64,000 nucleotides of DNA from an uncultured Myxococcales bacterium (GCA_937949945.1 CALFEQ010000084.1:1-64000); one strand, 5' to 3'. Positions 51,843 through 60,137 are shown, counted from the first letter of the stretch. Notes: generated from the letters alone by a model not told the origin. A program made the numbers and translations.

Positions 51843-51885
51843 TCCCTGGAGCCTGGAGCCTGGAGCCCGGAGCCTGGAGCCTGAT
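51843..51885. repeat. heptanucleotide array 2b (GGAGCCT), inverted relative to 2a
   Basis: Six units of GCCTGGA or GCCCGGA in period 7. Pairing with 2a could form a stem of about 28 bp. If translated in frame they would encode repeated EPGAWSL-type peptides, but they lie outside the FAH gene. Confidence 0.8.
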
Positions 51886-51888
51886 TTC

Positions 51889-52662
51889 ATGCGCGTCGCG
51901 GTGCTGGAGAAGAACGGACAACGGTCATGGTTCGCGCTCGATGGCGACGCGAACGGCGGGCGGGCGCGTCGGTTCGACGGCGTGCCGTTCGACGGCGCAC
52001 CGCTCGGGGCCACCGAGGTCGAGTGGTCGGCGGCGGAGCTTCGCGCGCCCGTGCGGCCGTCGAAGATCGTCTGCATCGGGCGGAACTACGCGGCGCACGC
52101 GAGGGAGCTCGGCAACGAGCCGCCGAAGGAGCCGCTCGTCTTCTTGAAGCCTCCGTCCGCCGTCATCGGCCCCGGCGAGTCGATCGTGCTGCCCGAGGAG
52201 AGCGCGCGCGTCGAGCACGAGGCCGAGCTCGGCGTCGTGATCGGCCGGCGCACGCGGAGAGCGTCGCCCGAGGAGGCGCTCGCGTCCGTGTTCGGCTACA
52301 CCTGCGCGTGCGACGTCACCGCGCGCGACCTCCAGAAGAAGGACGGTCAGTGGACGCGCGCGAAGGGCTTCGACACGTTCTGTCCCGTCGGGCCGTGGAT
52401 CGAGACCGAGCTCGACGTCTCCGATCGAGCGGTGCGATGCCTCGTCGGCGGCGTCGAGCGGCAGTCGGGTCGGACGTCGCAGATGATCTTCGACATCGGC
52501 ACGCTGATCGCGTACGTGAGCCGCGTGATGACGCTCGAGCCGGGCGATCTCCTCCTCACCGGCACCCCCGAGGGCGTGGGGCCGCTCCAGCCGGGCGATC
52601 GCGTCGTCGTCGCCATCGACGGCATCGGCGAGCTCGCGATCGGCGTCACGAAGAGCCCGTGA
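51889..52662 (+). CDS. fumarylacetoacetate hydrolase (FAH) family protein
   Basis: 257 residues. KIVCIGRNYAAHARELG, the metal-binding VEHEAELGVVIG (E-x-E) and GFDTFCPVGPWI, LLTGTPEGVG mark the FAH/2-hydroxyhepta-2,4-diene-1,7-dioate isomerase fold; members cleave or isomerise acylpyruvates or homoprotocatechuate ring products. The ATG lies directly after heptad array 2b. GTGA overlap (52659-52662) couples it to the FGE-fold gene. Exact substrate unknown. Confidence 0.92.
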   Translation: MRVAVLEKNGQRSWFALDGDANGGRARRFDGVPFDGAPLGATEVEWSAAELRAPVRPSKIVCIGRNYAAHARELGNEPPKEPLVFLKPPSAVIGPGESIVLPEESARVEHEAELGVVIGRRTRRASPEEALASVFGYTCACDVTARDLQKKDGQWTRAKGFDTFCPVGPWIETELDVSDRAVRCLVGGVERQSGRTSQMIFDIGTLIAYVSRVMTLEPGDLLLTGTPEGVGPLQPGDRVVVAIDGIGELAIGVTKSP

Positions 52663-53549
52663 AGCGGGGACCTGCGCTCGTCGCGGTCGTGCTGGCGGTG
52701 ACGGTGAGCGCCGCCGCCGTGCTCTCTCGTCGGTGCGAGAGCCCCGCGAGCGCGTGCGGTCCGGGCTTCACGCGTTCAGGACCTCGATGTTGTCCGACGC
52801 CGGGCACGCATCGCGACGGTGTCTGCGTCTCCGACGCGACCGCGTCGTGTCCCTCGCCCTTGGTCCGGACGGATCGCGGCTGCGATGCCCCCGAGCGCGA
52901 CGTCGTCGAGGTCCCGGCGACCCGCCTCGTCGTCGGTCCGTCCGACTGGGAGGCAGAGGGAAGGGTCACGTCGCGCATCGTCGACGTGAAGCCGTTCGCG
53001 ATCGACAGGCTCGAGGTCACGGCAGGGCGCGCTTGCGCCTCGCGCCACTTCGCCGGCGCGAGCTTCTGCAAGGACGGCGACCCCGCACGCGCCGCCTTCG
53101 GCGTCTCGCTCGGCGCCGCCCGTGCGTACTGCGAAGAGCGCGGCGGCAGGCTTCCGACGGAGGACGAGTGGCTCGCTGCCGCCGCAGGCGATCGATCGCG
53201 GCGCTATCCATGGGGAGACACGGGCGCGGTCTGTCGCCGGGCGGCCTGGGGGCTCGAATCCGGACCGTGCGGCCGAGGAGCCGTCGGCCCCGACACGGTG
53301 GGCGCGCATCCCGACGGTGCGACTCCGCTCGGCATCCACGATCTCGCGGGCAACGTGGCCGAGTGGGTCGAGACGGCCTCGTGCACGGATCCGGCCGGAT
53401 GTCTTCCGATCGTCAGGGGCGGTTCGTGGAAGAGCGCGCTCGCGACCGAGCTGCGCACGTGGCTCCGTCGCGAGGTGCCCTTGGCGTCCGCGATGGCCGG
53501 CGGAGACCCAACGATCGGCTTCCGCTGCGCCTACGACCGGGTACGCTGA
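52659..53549 (+). CDS. membrane-anchored FGE/SUMF1-like protein
   Basis: 296 residues from a GTG overlapping the FAH stop (GTGA). An N-terminal hydrophobic segment (ALVAVVLAVTVSAAAV) is followed by a Cys-rich stretch (CGPGFTRSGPRCCPTPG). The FGE-fold domain runs from about 105: VKPFAIDRLEVTAGRAC, GGRLPTEDEWLAAAAGDRSRRYPWGD, GIHDLAGNVAEWVE, IVRGGSWKS and a GFRCAYD ending. Third protein of this fold in the window, with a different N-terminal layout from the other two. Role unknown. Confidence 0.85.
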   Translation: MKRGPALVAVVLAVTVSAAAVLSRRCESPASACGPGFTRSGPRCCPTPGTHRDGVCVSDATASCPSPLVRTDRGCDAPERDVVEVPATRLVVGPSDWEAEGRVTSRIVDVKPFAIDRLEVTAGRACASRHFAGASFCKDGDPARAAFGVSLGAARAYCEERGGRLPTEDEWLAAAAGDRSRRYPWGDTGAVCRRAAWGLESGPCGRGAVGPDTVGAHPDGATPLGIHDLAGNVAEWVETASCTDPAGCLPIVRGGSWKSALATELRTWLRREVPLASAMAGGDPTIGFRCAYDRVR

Positions 53550-53557
53550 TCCTTCCC

Positions 53558-54796
53558 ATGACATGCGCCGTCCTCAGCATCGGCACCGAGCTCACGCGCG
53601 GAGAGCTCGTCAATACCAACGCCGCTTGGCTCTCGGCAGGGCTCACCGATCTCGGCTTCGAAGTGATCGAGCAGTGCGTCGTCGACGACGACAAGGGACG
53701 GATCGTCGCCACGCTCGATCGGCTCGCGCGGGCCGTGAAGGTCATCGTCTGCACCGGCGGGCTGGGTCCGACGACGGACGATCTGACGAGCGAAGCCGTG
53801 GCCGCCGCTCTGGGGGTGCCCCTCGAGCGTGACGCGGTCGCCCTCGAGCACATTCGCCGACGCTTCGAGAAGCTCGGGCGCACGATGAGCGAGACGAACG
53901 CGAAGCAAGCCGACTTCCCGAAGGGCGCGACGGTGCTCCCGAATGCCATCGGGACCGCGCCGGGCTTCATGGTGGAGCTCCACGGCGCGCGAGCGTTCTT
54001 CATGCCGGGCGTGCCGGCCGAGATGCATCGGATGTTCGACGATCACGTCGTCCCGCGCATCCGCGAGCTCGCCCCGAACGACCATCACCAGATCCGCTTC
54101 CGGACGTTCGGTCTGCCCGAGAGCGTCGTCGGAGAGAAGCTCGCGGGCATCGAGGCCGCCTTCCCCGGCGTCACGATCGGCTACCGTGCGCACTTCCCGG
54201 AGATCGAGGTGAAGGTCCTGGCGCGCGCGAAAGATCGCGACGCCGCGACCGCGCTCGCCGAGCGTGCCGCGACGGAGGTGCGCAACCGCCTCGGCGACGT
54301 CATCTACGGCACGGGCGAAGACACGTTCGCCGGCGTCGTCGGTCGCGCGCTCCGCACGCGGGGCTGGACGCTCGCCATCGCCGAGTCGTGCACGGGCGGG
54401 CTCGTCGGCCACCTCCTCACGAAGGAGCCGGGCGCGAGCGATTTCCTCCTGCTCGACGCGGTCACGTACGCGAACTCGGCGAAGCAGAAGGTGCTCGGTA
54501 TCGACGAAGAAGTGCTGCGCGGCCACGGCGCGGTGAGCGCCGAGGTCGCCACGCGCATGGCCGAGGGCGCGCGTCGCGTCTCCGGCGCCGACGTCGCGCT
54601 GTCCATCACCGGCATCGCCGGTCCGACCGGCGGCACGGAGACGAAGCCCGTCGGGCTCGTGTACATCGCCGTCGCCACCGCGAAGGGGACGGTCGTGAAG
54701 GAGCATCGCTTCCCCGGTGACCGGCGATGGATTCAGACGCTCGCCGCGTACGCGGGGCTCGCGATGGTGCGCGCGGCGTGCTCGAACGGGGGATAG
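53558..54796 (+). CDS. cinA: CinA family protein (nicotinamide mononucleotide deamidase/competence-damage)
   Basis: 412 residues. The N-terminal MoCF-biosynthesis (COG1058) domain shows AVLSIGTELTRGELVNTNAAWLS and CTGGLGPTTDDLTSEAVA. The C-terminal CinA domain shows LAIAESCTGGLVGHLLT and SITGIAGPTGGTETKPVG, with the NMN amidohydrolase signature. CinA recycles NMN and ADP-ribose. Located just after the FGE-fold gene (8 bases), with a -10-like TACGCT between. Ends 91 bases before a convergent gene. Confidence 0.95.
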   Translation: MTCAVLSIGTELTRGELVNTNAAWLSAGLTDLGFEVIEQCVVDDDKGRIVATLDRLARAVKVIVCTGGLGPTTDDLTSEAVAAALGVPLERDAVALEHIRRRFEKLGRTMSETNAKQADFPKGATVLPNAIGTAPGFMVELHGARAFFMPGVPAEMHRMFDDHVVPRIRELAPNDHHQIRFRTFGLPESVVGEKLAGIEAAFPGVTIGYRAHFPEIEVKVLARAKDRDAATALAERAATEVRNRLGDVIYGTGEDTFAGVVGRALRTRGWTLAIAESCTGGLVGHLLTKEPGASDFLLLDAVTYANSAKQKVLGIDEEVLRGHGAVSAEVATRMAEGARRVSGADVALSITGIAGPTGGTETKPVGLVYIAVATAKGTVVKEHRFPGDRRWIQTLAAYAGLAMVRAACSNGG

Positions 54797-54887
54797 GCGC
54801 ACGCACCCTCTTCGCGGTCGGGCGTTCGTGCGAGAACGAGCACGAGCACGACAGGGCGGCTCTCTCGGGCGTCGAGGTAAACGGCTT

Positions 54888-56297
54888 TCAGCGAGGGGAC
54901 GACGCGAAGACCTCGTCGCTCCACTTCTTCGACTGCGCGCAGGTCGACGTCGACGTCCACGTGCCGCTCGCGTTGCGGGCGGGGCCGGCGGCGATGACGA
55001 GGTCGCGGCCGCGGCGGGCGAAGAGGAGCGGGCCGAGGTCGCTGCGCTCGAAGCAGAGGGCGTCGGCCGTGTCGATCGAGGGGAGGCCCAGCCTCTTCTT
55101 CAGGCCGGGGACGAGCTTCGCGAACGCGCGCGCGGCGTGGGCGTCGGGGCGCTTCGGCGCGGCGTCGTAGCGTGAGTGGACGATGAAGGCGAGCTCGTCG
55201 CCCTTCCTGTAGACCGCGGAGCGGTCGCCGCCCCAGTCGGCCGCGGCGGCGCGAGCGTCCATCGGGTCGACCCATTCCTCGAACACGAGCGCGAGGCCGA
55301 GCTCGCCGAACGTGTCCTCGTCGTCGAGCTTCCAGTCCGGACCGAGCGCCTTCGACGTGGGCGCCGCGACCTCGATCGCCGGCTCGTTGCGTTCCCACTT
55401 CTCGAGGTGGAGCACCTGCTCCGTCGTCGTCGGCGGCCTCTCCCAGACGCGATTGACCATCGGCCACCCGCCCTTTCGTCGCAGCGTGTGGACGAAGCCG
55501 AGCCCTTCGACGTACGGCGCGATCAGCGTCGTGCGGAGGATGCGCGGGACGGTGCCGATGTTCGCGGCGCTCATGCTCCGTTGCATCACCTCGCGGAGCA
55601 TCTCGTCGTTCACGTCGAGGGCCGACTTGCCCTGCTCGGCCATGACGAAGTCCATCATCAGGCTGGTGGCGTCGCCTTCGGCGAGGCACGCGAGGGCGAG
55701 CGTCTCGTCGCCTTTGCCGGGCCGGTACGTCGAGCGCTTCTTGAGGTCCCAGTTCTGATCCTGGAGGGCATGCACGAGCTCGTGCGCGAGGGTGGCTCGT
55801 GCCTCCACCCCTCGGAGATCGGCCGCGAGGTACATCGTGCCGTTGTTCGGCTCGTAGAAGCCCTCGAGCTGGGCCTCGAGGAGCTTCATCATCTCGTTCA
55901 TGTAGTCGAACGAGGGCGGCGCGAAGCCGAAGAGCTGGAGGATCTGCCCCTCCCGCTGGATCGCCTCGGCCGGATACTCGCGGAGCGCCTTCTCACGCAC
56001 GCGGGCGACCAGGCGATCGCGAGGGAGCTTCACTCCGGGCACCGGTCGCGACGCGGTCACGCCGCGGAGGGCGCTCACCTTCGCCAGCGTGCGTGCGACG
56101 AGCTTCGACTCCTGCGACGAGAGCGAGCCTTCTTCTTCCGCTTCCGCCGCGCCTTGCGGAGCGGGCGTCATCGGGGCGGGCTGTTCGCTCGCCGGCCGTC
56201 GCGGGTCCGGGACCGGCACGGGCTGGGGGCTGCTGCTCGAGCACGCCGCGATCGCGATCGCGACGACTCCGGCCATCAGCGCACGGACGCCTCTCAT
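54888..56297 (-). CDS. lipoprotein with HELVH zinc-protease-like motif
   Basis: 469 residues from the ATG at 56297. Lipobox VAIAIAAC (Cys19), then a Ser/Pro/Glu linker. The HExxH motif HELVH is at about 172-176 in ATLAHELVHALQDQNWDL, with an acidic EGDATSLMM following, as in metallopeptidases related to DUF-type zinc lipoproteins of myxobacteria. The ATG overlaps the rpe stop (ATGA), so the genes are coupled. Substrate unknown; active enzyme is likely but unproven. Confidence 0.82.
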   Translation of the reverse strand: MRGVRALMAGVVAIAIAACSSSSPQPVPVPDPRRPASEQPAPMTPAPQGAAEAEEEGSLSSQESKLVARTLAKVSALRGVTASRPVPGVKLPRDRLVARVREKALREYPAEAIQREGQILQLFGFAPPSFDYMNEMMKLLEAQLEGFYEPNNGTMYLAADLRGVEARATLAHELVHALQDQNWDLKKRSTYRPGKGDETLALACLAEGDATSLMMDFVMAEQGKSALDVNDEMLREVMQRSMSAANIGTVPRILRTTLIAPYVEGLGFVHTLRRKGGWPMVNRVWERPPTTTEQVLHLEKWERNEPAIEVAAPTSKALGPDWKLDDEDTFGELGLALVFEEWVDPMDARAAAADWGGDRSAVYRKGDELAFIVHSRYDAAPKRPDAHAARAFAKLVPGLKKRLGLPSIDTADALCFERSDLGPLLFARRGRDLVIAAGPARNASGTWTSTSTCAQSKKWSDEVFASSPR

Positions 56298-56971
56298 CGC
56301 GCGCTCCGGATCGCTTCGATCGCCGCGCGGTAGTCGCCACCGTTGAAGACGGCGTTGCCGGCGACGAGGACGTTCGCGCCTGCGGCGACCGCGTCCTTCG
56401 CCGTCTCCGGCGTGATGCCGCCGTCGATCTCGAGATCGATCGGCGGTCGGTCCGGATGCTTTCGATGGTGCTCGTCGATCATGCGCCGGATCGCGGTGAC
56501 CTTCGGGAGCACCTCCGGGATCATCGTCTGCCCGCCGAAGCCCGGGTTGACGCTCATCACGAGGATCTGATCGCACACGTCGAGCACGTAGCGCACGCTC
56601 TCCTCCGACGTCGAAGGATTCATCGTGACGCCGGCGCGCTTGCCGAGCGATCGGATGAACGTGAGCGTACGGTGGAGGTGCACGCACGCCTCGACGTGGA
56701 TCGTGATCGTGTCGGCACCCGCCTCGGCGAACGCCTCCACGTAACGCTCGGGCTCGACGATCATGAGGTGGACGTCGAGGGGCAGCTTGGTGACCTTGCG
56801 GAGCGCCTTCACGACGGGCGGTCCGATCGTGATGTTCGGCACGAAGCGGCCGTCCATCACGTCGACGTGCAGCCAGTCGGCGCCTGCGGCTTCGACCGCG
56901 GCGACCTCCTCGCCGAGACGAGCGAAGTCAGCCGAGAGGATCGACGGTGCGACGAGGATGCGATCGGTCAT
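56294..56971 (-). CDS. rpe: ribulose-phosphate 3-epimerase
   Basis: 225 residues, a TIM-barrel of normal Rpe length. Conserved LVAPSILSADFARLGEEV, HVDVMDGRFVPNITIGPPVV and VMSVNPGFGGQTMIPEVL contain the metal-binding His and Asp residues, and DGGITPETAKDAVAAGANVLVAG the second Asp. Interconverts ribulose-5-phosphate and xylulose-5-phosphate in the pentose phosphate pathway. Upstream of and coupled to the HELVH lipoprotein gene. Confidence 0.97.
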   Translation of the reverse strand: MTDRILVAPSILSADFARLGEEVAAVEAAGADWLHVDVMDGRFVPNITIGPPVVKALRKVTKLPLDVHLMIVEPERYVEAFAEAGADTITIHVEACVHLHRTLTFIRSLGKRAGVTMNPSTSEESVRYVLDVCDQILVMSVNPGFGGQTMIPEVLPKVTAIRRMIDEHHRKHPDRPPIDLEIDGGITPETAKDAVAAGANVLVAGNAVFNGGDYRAAIEAIRSAR

Positions 56972-57082
56972 GTTCTCGAGGCGACGTGTCCGGGAGACGA
57001 GCTCGGCCCGAACCGTTGCCTCTTACCACACCTCTCGCGCGGTCTTGCACTCGGCGCGTCCTTGCGAAACTCTAAGCGCGGC

Positions 57083-57538
57083 ATGCAAGCGCGAAAGATC
57101 ACCAAGGCTGACTTCGACCAGATCGTCGAAGTCATCGACCGTTGGTGGGGTGGACCGATCAGCACCTTCGCCCACCCGATCTTCTTCTACGAGCTCGGTG
57201 ACAACGCGCTGATCGTCGAGAAAGACGGACGCCTCATCGGTTTTCTCCTCGGCTTCATCGTCTTCAAGCAACCGAAGACCGGCTACGTGCACCTCGTCGG
57301 GATCCATCCCGACTTCCGCCGCCAGGGCGTCGGCCGCTTCCTCTACGAGAACTTCACCGAGCACTGTCGCGAGCTCGGCTGCATGCGCATGAAGGCGATC
57401 ACCACGGTCGGCAACGAGGGCTCGATCCGCTTCCACGAGGCCCTGGGCTGGAAGGCCGAAGAGATCGAGGACTACGCCGGTCCCGGTCGGAAGCGCATCG
57501 TATTCACGAAGGAGCTCGTGGCGCCGGGGGCGAACTGA
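57083..57538 (+). CDS. GNAT family N-acetyltransferase
   Basis: 151 residues from the ATG at 57083. The acetyl-CoA loop is HLVGIHPDFRRQGVGRFLYENF (motif A, R/QxxGxG/A), with a C-terminal HEALGWKAEE. Single-domain and of usual length. TAAGCG lies four bases before the ATG, so the transcript may be leaderless. Substrate unknown. Divergent from rpe. Confidence 0.9.
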   Translation: MQARKITKADFDQIVEVIDRWWGGPISTFAHPIFFYELGDNALIVEKDGRLIGFLLGFIVFKQPKTGYVHLVGIHPDFRRQGVGRFLYENFTEHCRELGCMRMKAITTVGNEGSIRFHEALGWKAEEIEDYAGPGRKRIVFTKELVAPGAN

Positions 57539-57540
57539 GG

Positions 57541-57681
57541 TCAGTCCTCAGTCCTCAGTCCTCAGCTTTTCAAAGGCCTCGGGCTTCAGGCCTCGGGCCT
57601 CAGCGTTCAGGGCCTCAGGAGACCCCGGGCTCCAGGCTCCAGGTTCCAGGCTCCAGGGAGTTCAGACCGCAGTCCTCAGCG
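57541..57681. repeat. heptanucleotide array 3a (TCAGTCC, RGGCYTC, GGCTCCA)
   Basis: Period-7 units in successive families: (TCAGTCC)3, then AGGCCTC/GGGCTTC variants, then GGGCTCC/AGGCTCC/AGGTTCC, ending in AGTCCTCAG. It starts just past the GNAT stop. Confidence 0.8.
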
Positions 57682-57871
57682 GATGTGAGACTGCGACTCG
57701 CTTGGAGCTCCGCGCGCGCATCTTCTTCCGCGCCGGCTTCGCTACCGATTTCCTTCTCGTTCAGGCTCGCCGAGCTCAGGCCCAGCCGTCCACGAAAGCC
57801 GCGCAGCACATGCGCGTTGGAAGAGAACGACGTCCGTCACGTGTGCGCTGCCGTTCGCGTGAAGCCTCTTT

Positions 57872-57972
57872 TCTCTGGAGCCTGGAGCCTGGAGCCTGGA
57901 GCCTCGAGAGGCTCGAGCCTGCGGTCTCCGAGAGCCTGAAGCTGAGGACTGAGGTCCGAGGTCTGAGGTTTG
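57872..57972. repeat. heptanucleotide array 3b, inverted relative to 3a
   Basis: (GCCTGGA)4 followed by GCCTCGA variants, GAGAGCCTGAA and CTGAGGAC-type units (ACTGAGG, TCCGAGG, TCTGAGG). The order is the mirror of 3a. It ends about 45 bases before the cNMP-binding gene. Confidence 0.8.
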
Positions 57973-58017
57973 GCGAAGCCTTTACACCGGCAACAAAGCG
58001 CGCGAAGGTCTCTACCG

Positions 58018-58545
58018 ATGTCTTCCGCGAAGCCGCCCCCCGCAAAACGGTCCGAGCCTTCGGTGACGGTCGCGCAGCTCCGAGAGGTCGGTTTGTTCGG
58101 GGCGCTCTCGGACGAATTCCTCGAGCACCTCGCTTCGACCCTCACGGTGCAGCGCGTGGCCCCCGGTGAAACGGTCTTCCGCGAAGGAGACCCCGCGCGC
58201 GAGATGTACGTCGTCCTCGACGGCGAGATGGAGGTCCTGAAGAAGAGTCGGCGGGGCCGCGAGACGCGCGTCGCGATCCTCGGTCCGAACGACTGCTTCG
58301 GCGAGATGTCGATCATCGACATGCAGCCGCGCTCCGCCACGGTGCGTGCGCTCGGGCCCACGCGCCTTTTGCGCATCTCGACCGAGGAGATGGACGCGTT
58401 CTACCGGCACGACCTCAAGTCGTACACGCTCATCGTGCTCAACATCGCACGCGATCTCTCGCGGCGTCTGCGCGTGACCGATGGGCTGCTCGCGGACTTC
58501 ACCGCGAACGTCCTCGAGGAGTACGTCCAGAGCAACAAGAGGTGA
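58018..58545 (+). CDS. cyclic-nucleotide-binding domain protein
   Basis: 175 residues from the ATG at 58018. One cNMP-binding (CAP_ED) domain, with LREVGLFGALSDEFLEHLASTL, PGETVFREGDPAREMYVVLDGEMEV, and the phosphate-binding cassette FGEMSIIDMQPRSATVRAL. No DNA-binding helix-turn-helix follows; the C-terminus is a short helix (LLADFTANVLEEYVQSNKR), so it is not a CRP-type regulator. Such single-domain proteins act as cofactors or sensors. A longer frame exists upstream; the family begins near this ATG. Confidence 0.88.
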   Translation: MSSAKPPPAKRSEPSVTVAQLREVGLFGALSDEFLEHLASTLTVQRVAPGETVFREGDPAREMYVVLDGEMEVLKKSRRGRETRVAILGPNDCFGEMSIIDMQPRSATVRALGPTRLLRISTEEMDAFYRHDLKSYTLIVLNIARDLSRRLRVTDGLLADFTANVLEEYVQSNKR

Positions 58546-58617
58546 GCTCGGCCGGGACGCGGGCCGTTCGGCCTGCGTTCGGGCGCTGATTCCCGCGCTC
58601 TCCGGGCGTGTGCGCGG

Positions 58618-58980
58618 TCAGTCGAGGTCCTCGTCGTCGAGGCCGCCGTCGTCGCTGGCGCCTCCATCGTCGGTGGGGCCGGCGTCGTCGTCGGGCATCG
58701 CGTCGGGCATCGAGGCGTCGGACGGGGTCTCGTCCCCTCCGTCGTTCACGACGCTTCCGGCGTCGTCGGCGGGCGAGTCCGGGGGCCCGGATGGGACCGC
58801 GGCCGCGTCGGGAGCGAAGAGCCCGCCGTCCACCTCGCCGCCGGGCGTCGCGCTCGCTTCGGGCGGGAGCGGCTGAGGGTTGAGCGTGCAGGCGACCGCG
58901 AGGGTCGTTCCCGTCAGCGCCGCAATGACGTACGCCCGGCGGATCTTCACTTCATTCGCCTCCGTCGCTCGAGTCTTCAT
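58618..58980 (-). CDS. small lipoprotein with LNPQPLPP motif (2 of 2)
   Basis: 120 residues from the ATG at 58980. Lipobox TTLAVAC is followed at once by TLNPQPLPPE, then an Asp/Gly/Ala/Ser-rich acidic tail (VDGGLFAPDAAAV, SDDGGLDDEDLD) with no folded domain apparent. It overlaps the upstream lipoprotein gene by 29 bases. Shares LNPQPLPP and the same plan. Likely a surface or periplasmic lipoprotein; function unknown. Confidence 0.7.
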   Translation of the reverse strand: MKTRATEANEVKIRRAYVIAALTGTTLAVACTLNPQPLPPEASATPGGEVDGGLFAPDAAAVPSGPPDSPADDAGSVVNDGGDETPSDASMPDAMPDDDAGPTDDGGASDDGGLDDEDLD

Positions 58981-59239
58981 CGCCGCCGTCCGAGACGGCG
59001 CCGGCGTCAGCGCCCGGGGGAGACATGCCGCCGCTTCCGCCGCTGCCGCTGGAGCCGGACGGGTCGCGGCCCGTCTCCCCGCTGCCGGGCTCCTCACCGC
59101 TCTCGGAGTCCTGCCCAGGAGGAAGTGGCTGCGGGTTGAGGCTCTCCACCCCCTCCGGTCCGCCCACGCAAGCCGTCACGGCCACCGCGCATCCGAGCGT
59201 CGCCGCGAGCGCGAGCATCCAGAGCGGTTTGCAGAGCAT
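58952..59239 (-). CDS. small lipoprotein with LNPQPLPP motif (1 of 2)
   Basis: 95 residues. Signal with lipobox AVAVTAC, then VGGPEGVESLNPQPLPPG and a Ser/Gly/Glu/Asp tail. The motif occurs about 10 residues after the lipidation site, slightly later than in its neighbour. Transcribed before the second lipoprotein and divergent from the ABC/NosL operon. Confidence 0.7.
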   Translation of the reverse strand: MLCKPLWMLALAATLGCAVAVTACVGGPEGVESLNPQPLPPGQDSESGEEPGSGETGRDPSGSSGSGGSGGMSPPGADAGAVSDGGDEDSSDGGE

Positions 59240-59333
59240 GGCCGTGCTTCATCAAAGCATCCAACGTACCAGTGCAGAAGAGCCTGAAAAAAAGCGAAGC
59301 ATTCTCGCGTCGAGACCCGAGCACCACGACAGC

Positions 59334-59363
59334 TTGCGGGTTCGTGGCTCACGTTGGCACAAT
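59334..59363 (+). promoter_or_regulatory. promoter of the ABC / membrane / NosL operon
   Basis: TTGCGG (59334-59339), 18-base spacer, CACAAT (59358-59363). The GTG start lies 6 bases later with no Shine-Dalgarno sequence, so the mRNA is probably leaderless or nearly so. Confidence 0.45.
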
Positions 59364-59369
59364 CCGTTC

Positions 59370-60137
59370 GTGAGCGCTCCGACCGCTTCGTCGACCGACG
59401 CGTCCGGCGCTCGAGGAGCGAGCGGTCCGGACGGGGACGCCGTGCCCGCGGTGCGTGTCACCGACGTGGTGAAGCGGGTCCGCGACGGATCGGCGCGCCG
59501 GACGGTCCTCGACGGCGTCAGCTTCGAGGTGCGGCGCGGCGAGCTCGTCGTCGTGCGAGGGCCGAGCGGCAGCGGAAAGACGACGCTCCTCGCCATCGTC
59601 GGGGCGATGCTCTCGCCGACGAGCGGAGAGGTGCACCTCGACGGCGAGCCGACGTCACGCCTGCGTGAGACGCATCGCGCCGAGATCCGCCGGCGGAAGG
59701 TGGGGTTCGTGTTCCAGGATCTCCAGCTCCTCGACGGCTTGTCGGCTTTGCGCAACGTCCTCTTGCCGAAGGTGCCGGACGGCGTCACCGCGGCGGACGA
59801 GCGCCGCGCGCGTGAGCTCCTCGAGCAACGGGGCCTCGGCGCGCTCGCCGATTCGAAGGCGAAGGGGCTCTCCGGTGGCGAACGCCAGCGCGTCGCCTTG
59901 TGTCGCGCGCTCGTGAACGACCCGAGCCTGCTCGTCCTCGACGAGCCGACGGCGCACCTCGACGACACCCACGCGGCGGCGATCGCAGAGGAGCTCGCTC
60001 GTCTCGCGAAGGAGGGCCGCGCGCTGCTCGTCGCGACGCACGACGCGCGCATCGCGGAGAGCCCGGGCGTCACGCGTGTATTGGATCTCGTCGGGGGTAA
60101 GGTGAAGGTTCGAGGTGCCGAGGCCGCCACGTCATGA
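59370..60137 (+). CDS. ABC transporter ATP-binding protein (LolD/MacB-like)
   Basis: 255 residues from a GTG at 59370. After a 35-residue Ala/Ser/Asp N-terminus comes one ABC domain: Walker A GPSGSGKTT, signature LSGGERQRVALCRAL, Walker B LLVLDEPTAHLD, switch His VATHD. The sequence between Walker A and the signature is closest to LolD/MacB-type ATPases (RRRKVGFVFQDLQLLDGLSALRNVLLP). It overlaps the next gene by ATGA and forms an operon with a membrane protein and a NosL-type lipoprotein. Confidence 0.92.
   Translation: MSAPTASSTDASGARGASGPDGDAVPAVRVTDVVKRVRDGSARRTVLDGVSFEVRRGELVVVRGPSGSGKTTLLAIVGAMLSPTSGEVHLDGEPTSRLRETHRAEIRRRKVGFVFQDLQLLDGLSALRNVLLPKVPDGVTAADERRARELLEQRGLGALADSKAKGLSGGERQRVALCRALVNDPSLLVLDEPTAHLDDTHAAAIAEELARLAKEGRALLVATHDARIAESPGVTRVLDLVGGKVKVRGAEAATS

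Larger units (their letters stand above)
51693..51888. other. 196-base divergent region with inverted heptad arrays
   Basis: Separates the HECGH lipoprotein gene and the divergent FAH-family gene. It consists mostly of the two oppositely oriented heptad arrays listed separately, with a 77-base spacer. The right array ends three bases before the FAH ATG, so it lies in the FAH leader or promoter. Confidence 0.6.
57539..58017. other. 479-base intergenic region dominated by inverted heptad arrays
   Basis: Between the GNAT and cNMP-binding genes there is no credible gene. Frames within the 200-base spacer are short and lack domains. The flanking arrays (57541-57681 and 57872-57972) mirror each other: outermost TCAGTCC units face CTGAGGA units and inner GGCTCCA units face TGGAGCC units. 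The whole resembles an imperfect palindrome of about 430 bases. Confidence 0.65.

Noticed and set aside
57685..57939. Short frames inside the spacer of the large palindrome
   Set aside because: No domain, and their ends run into the heptad repeats, which give EPGAWSL-like peptides on translation.
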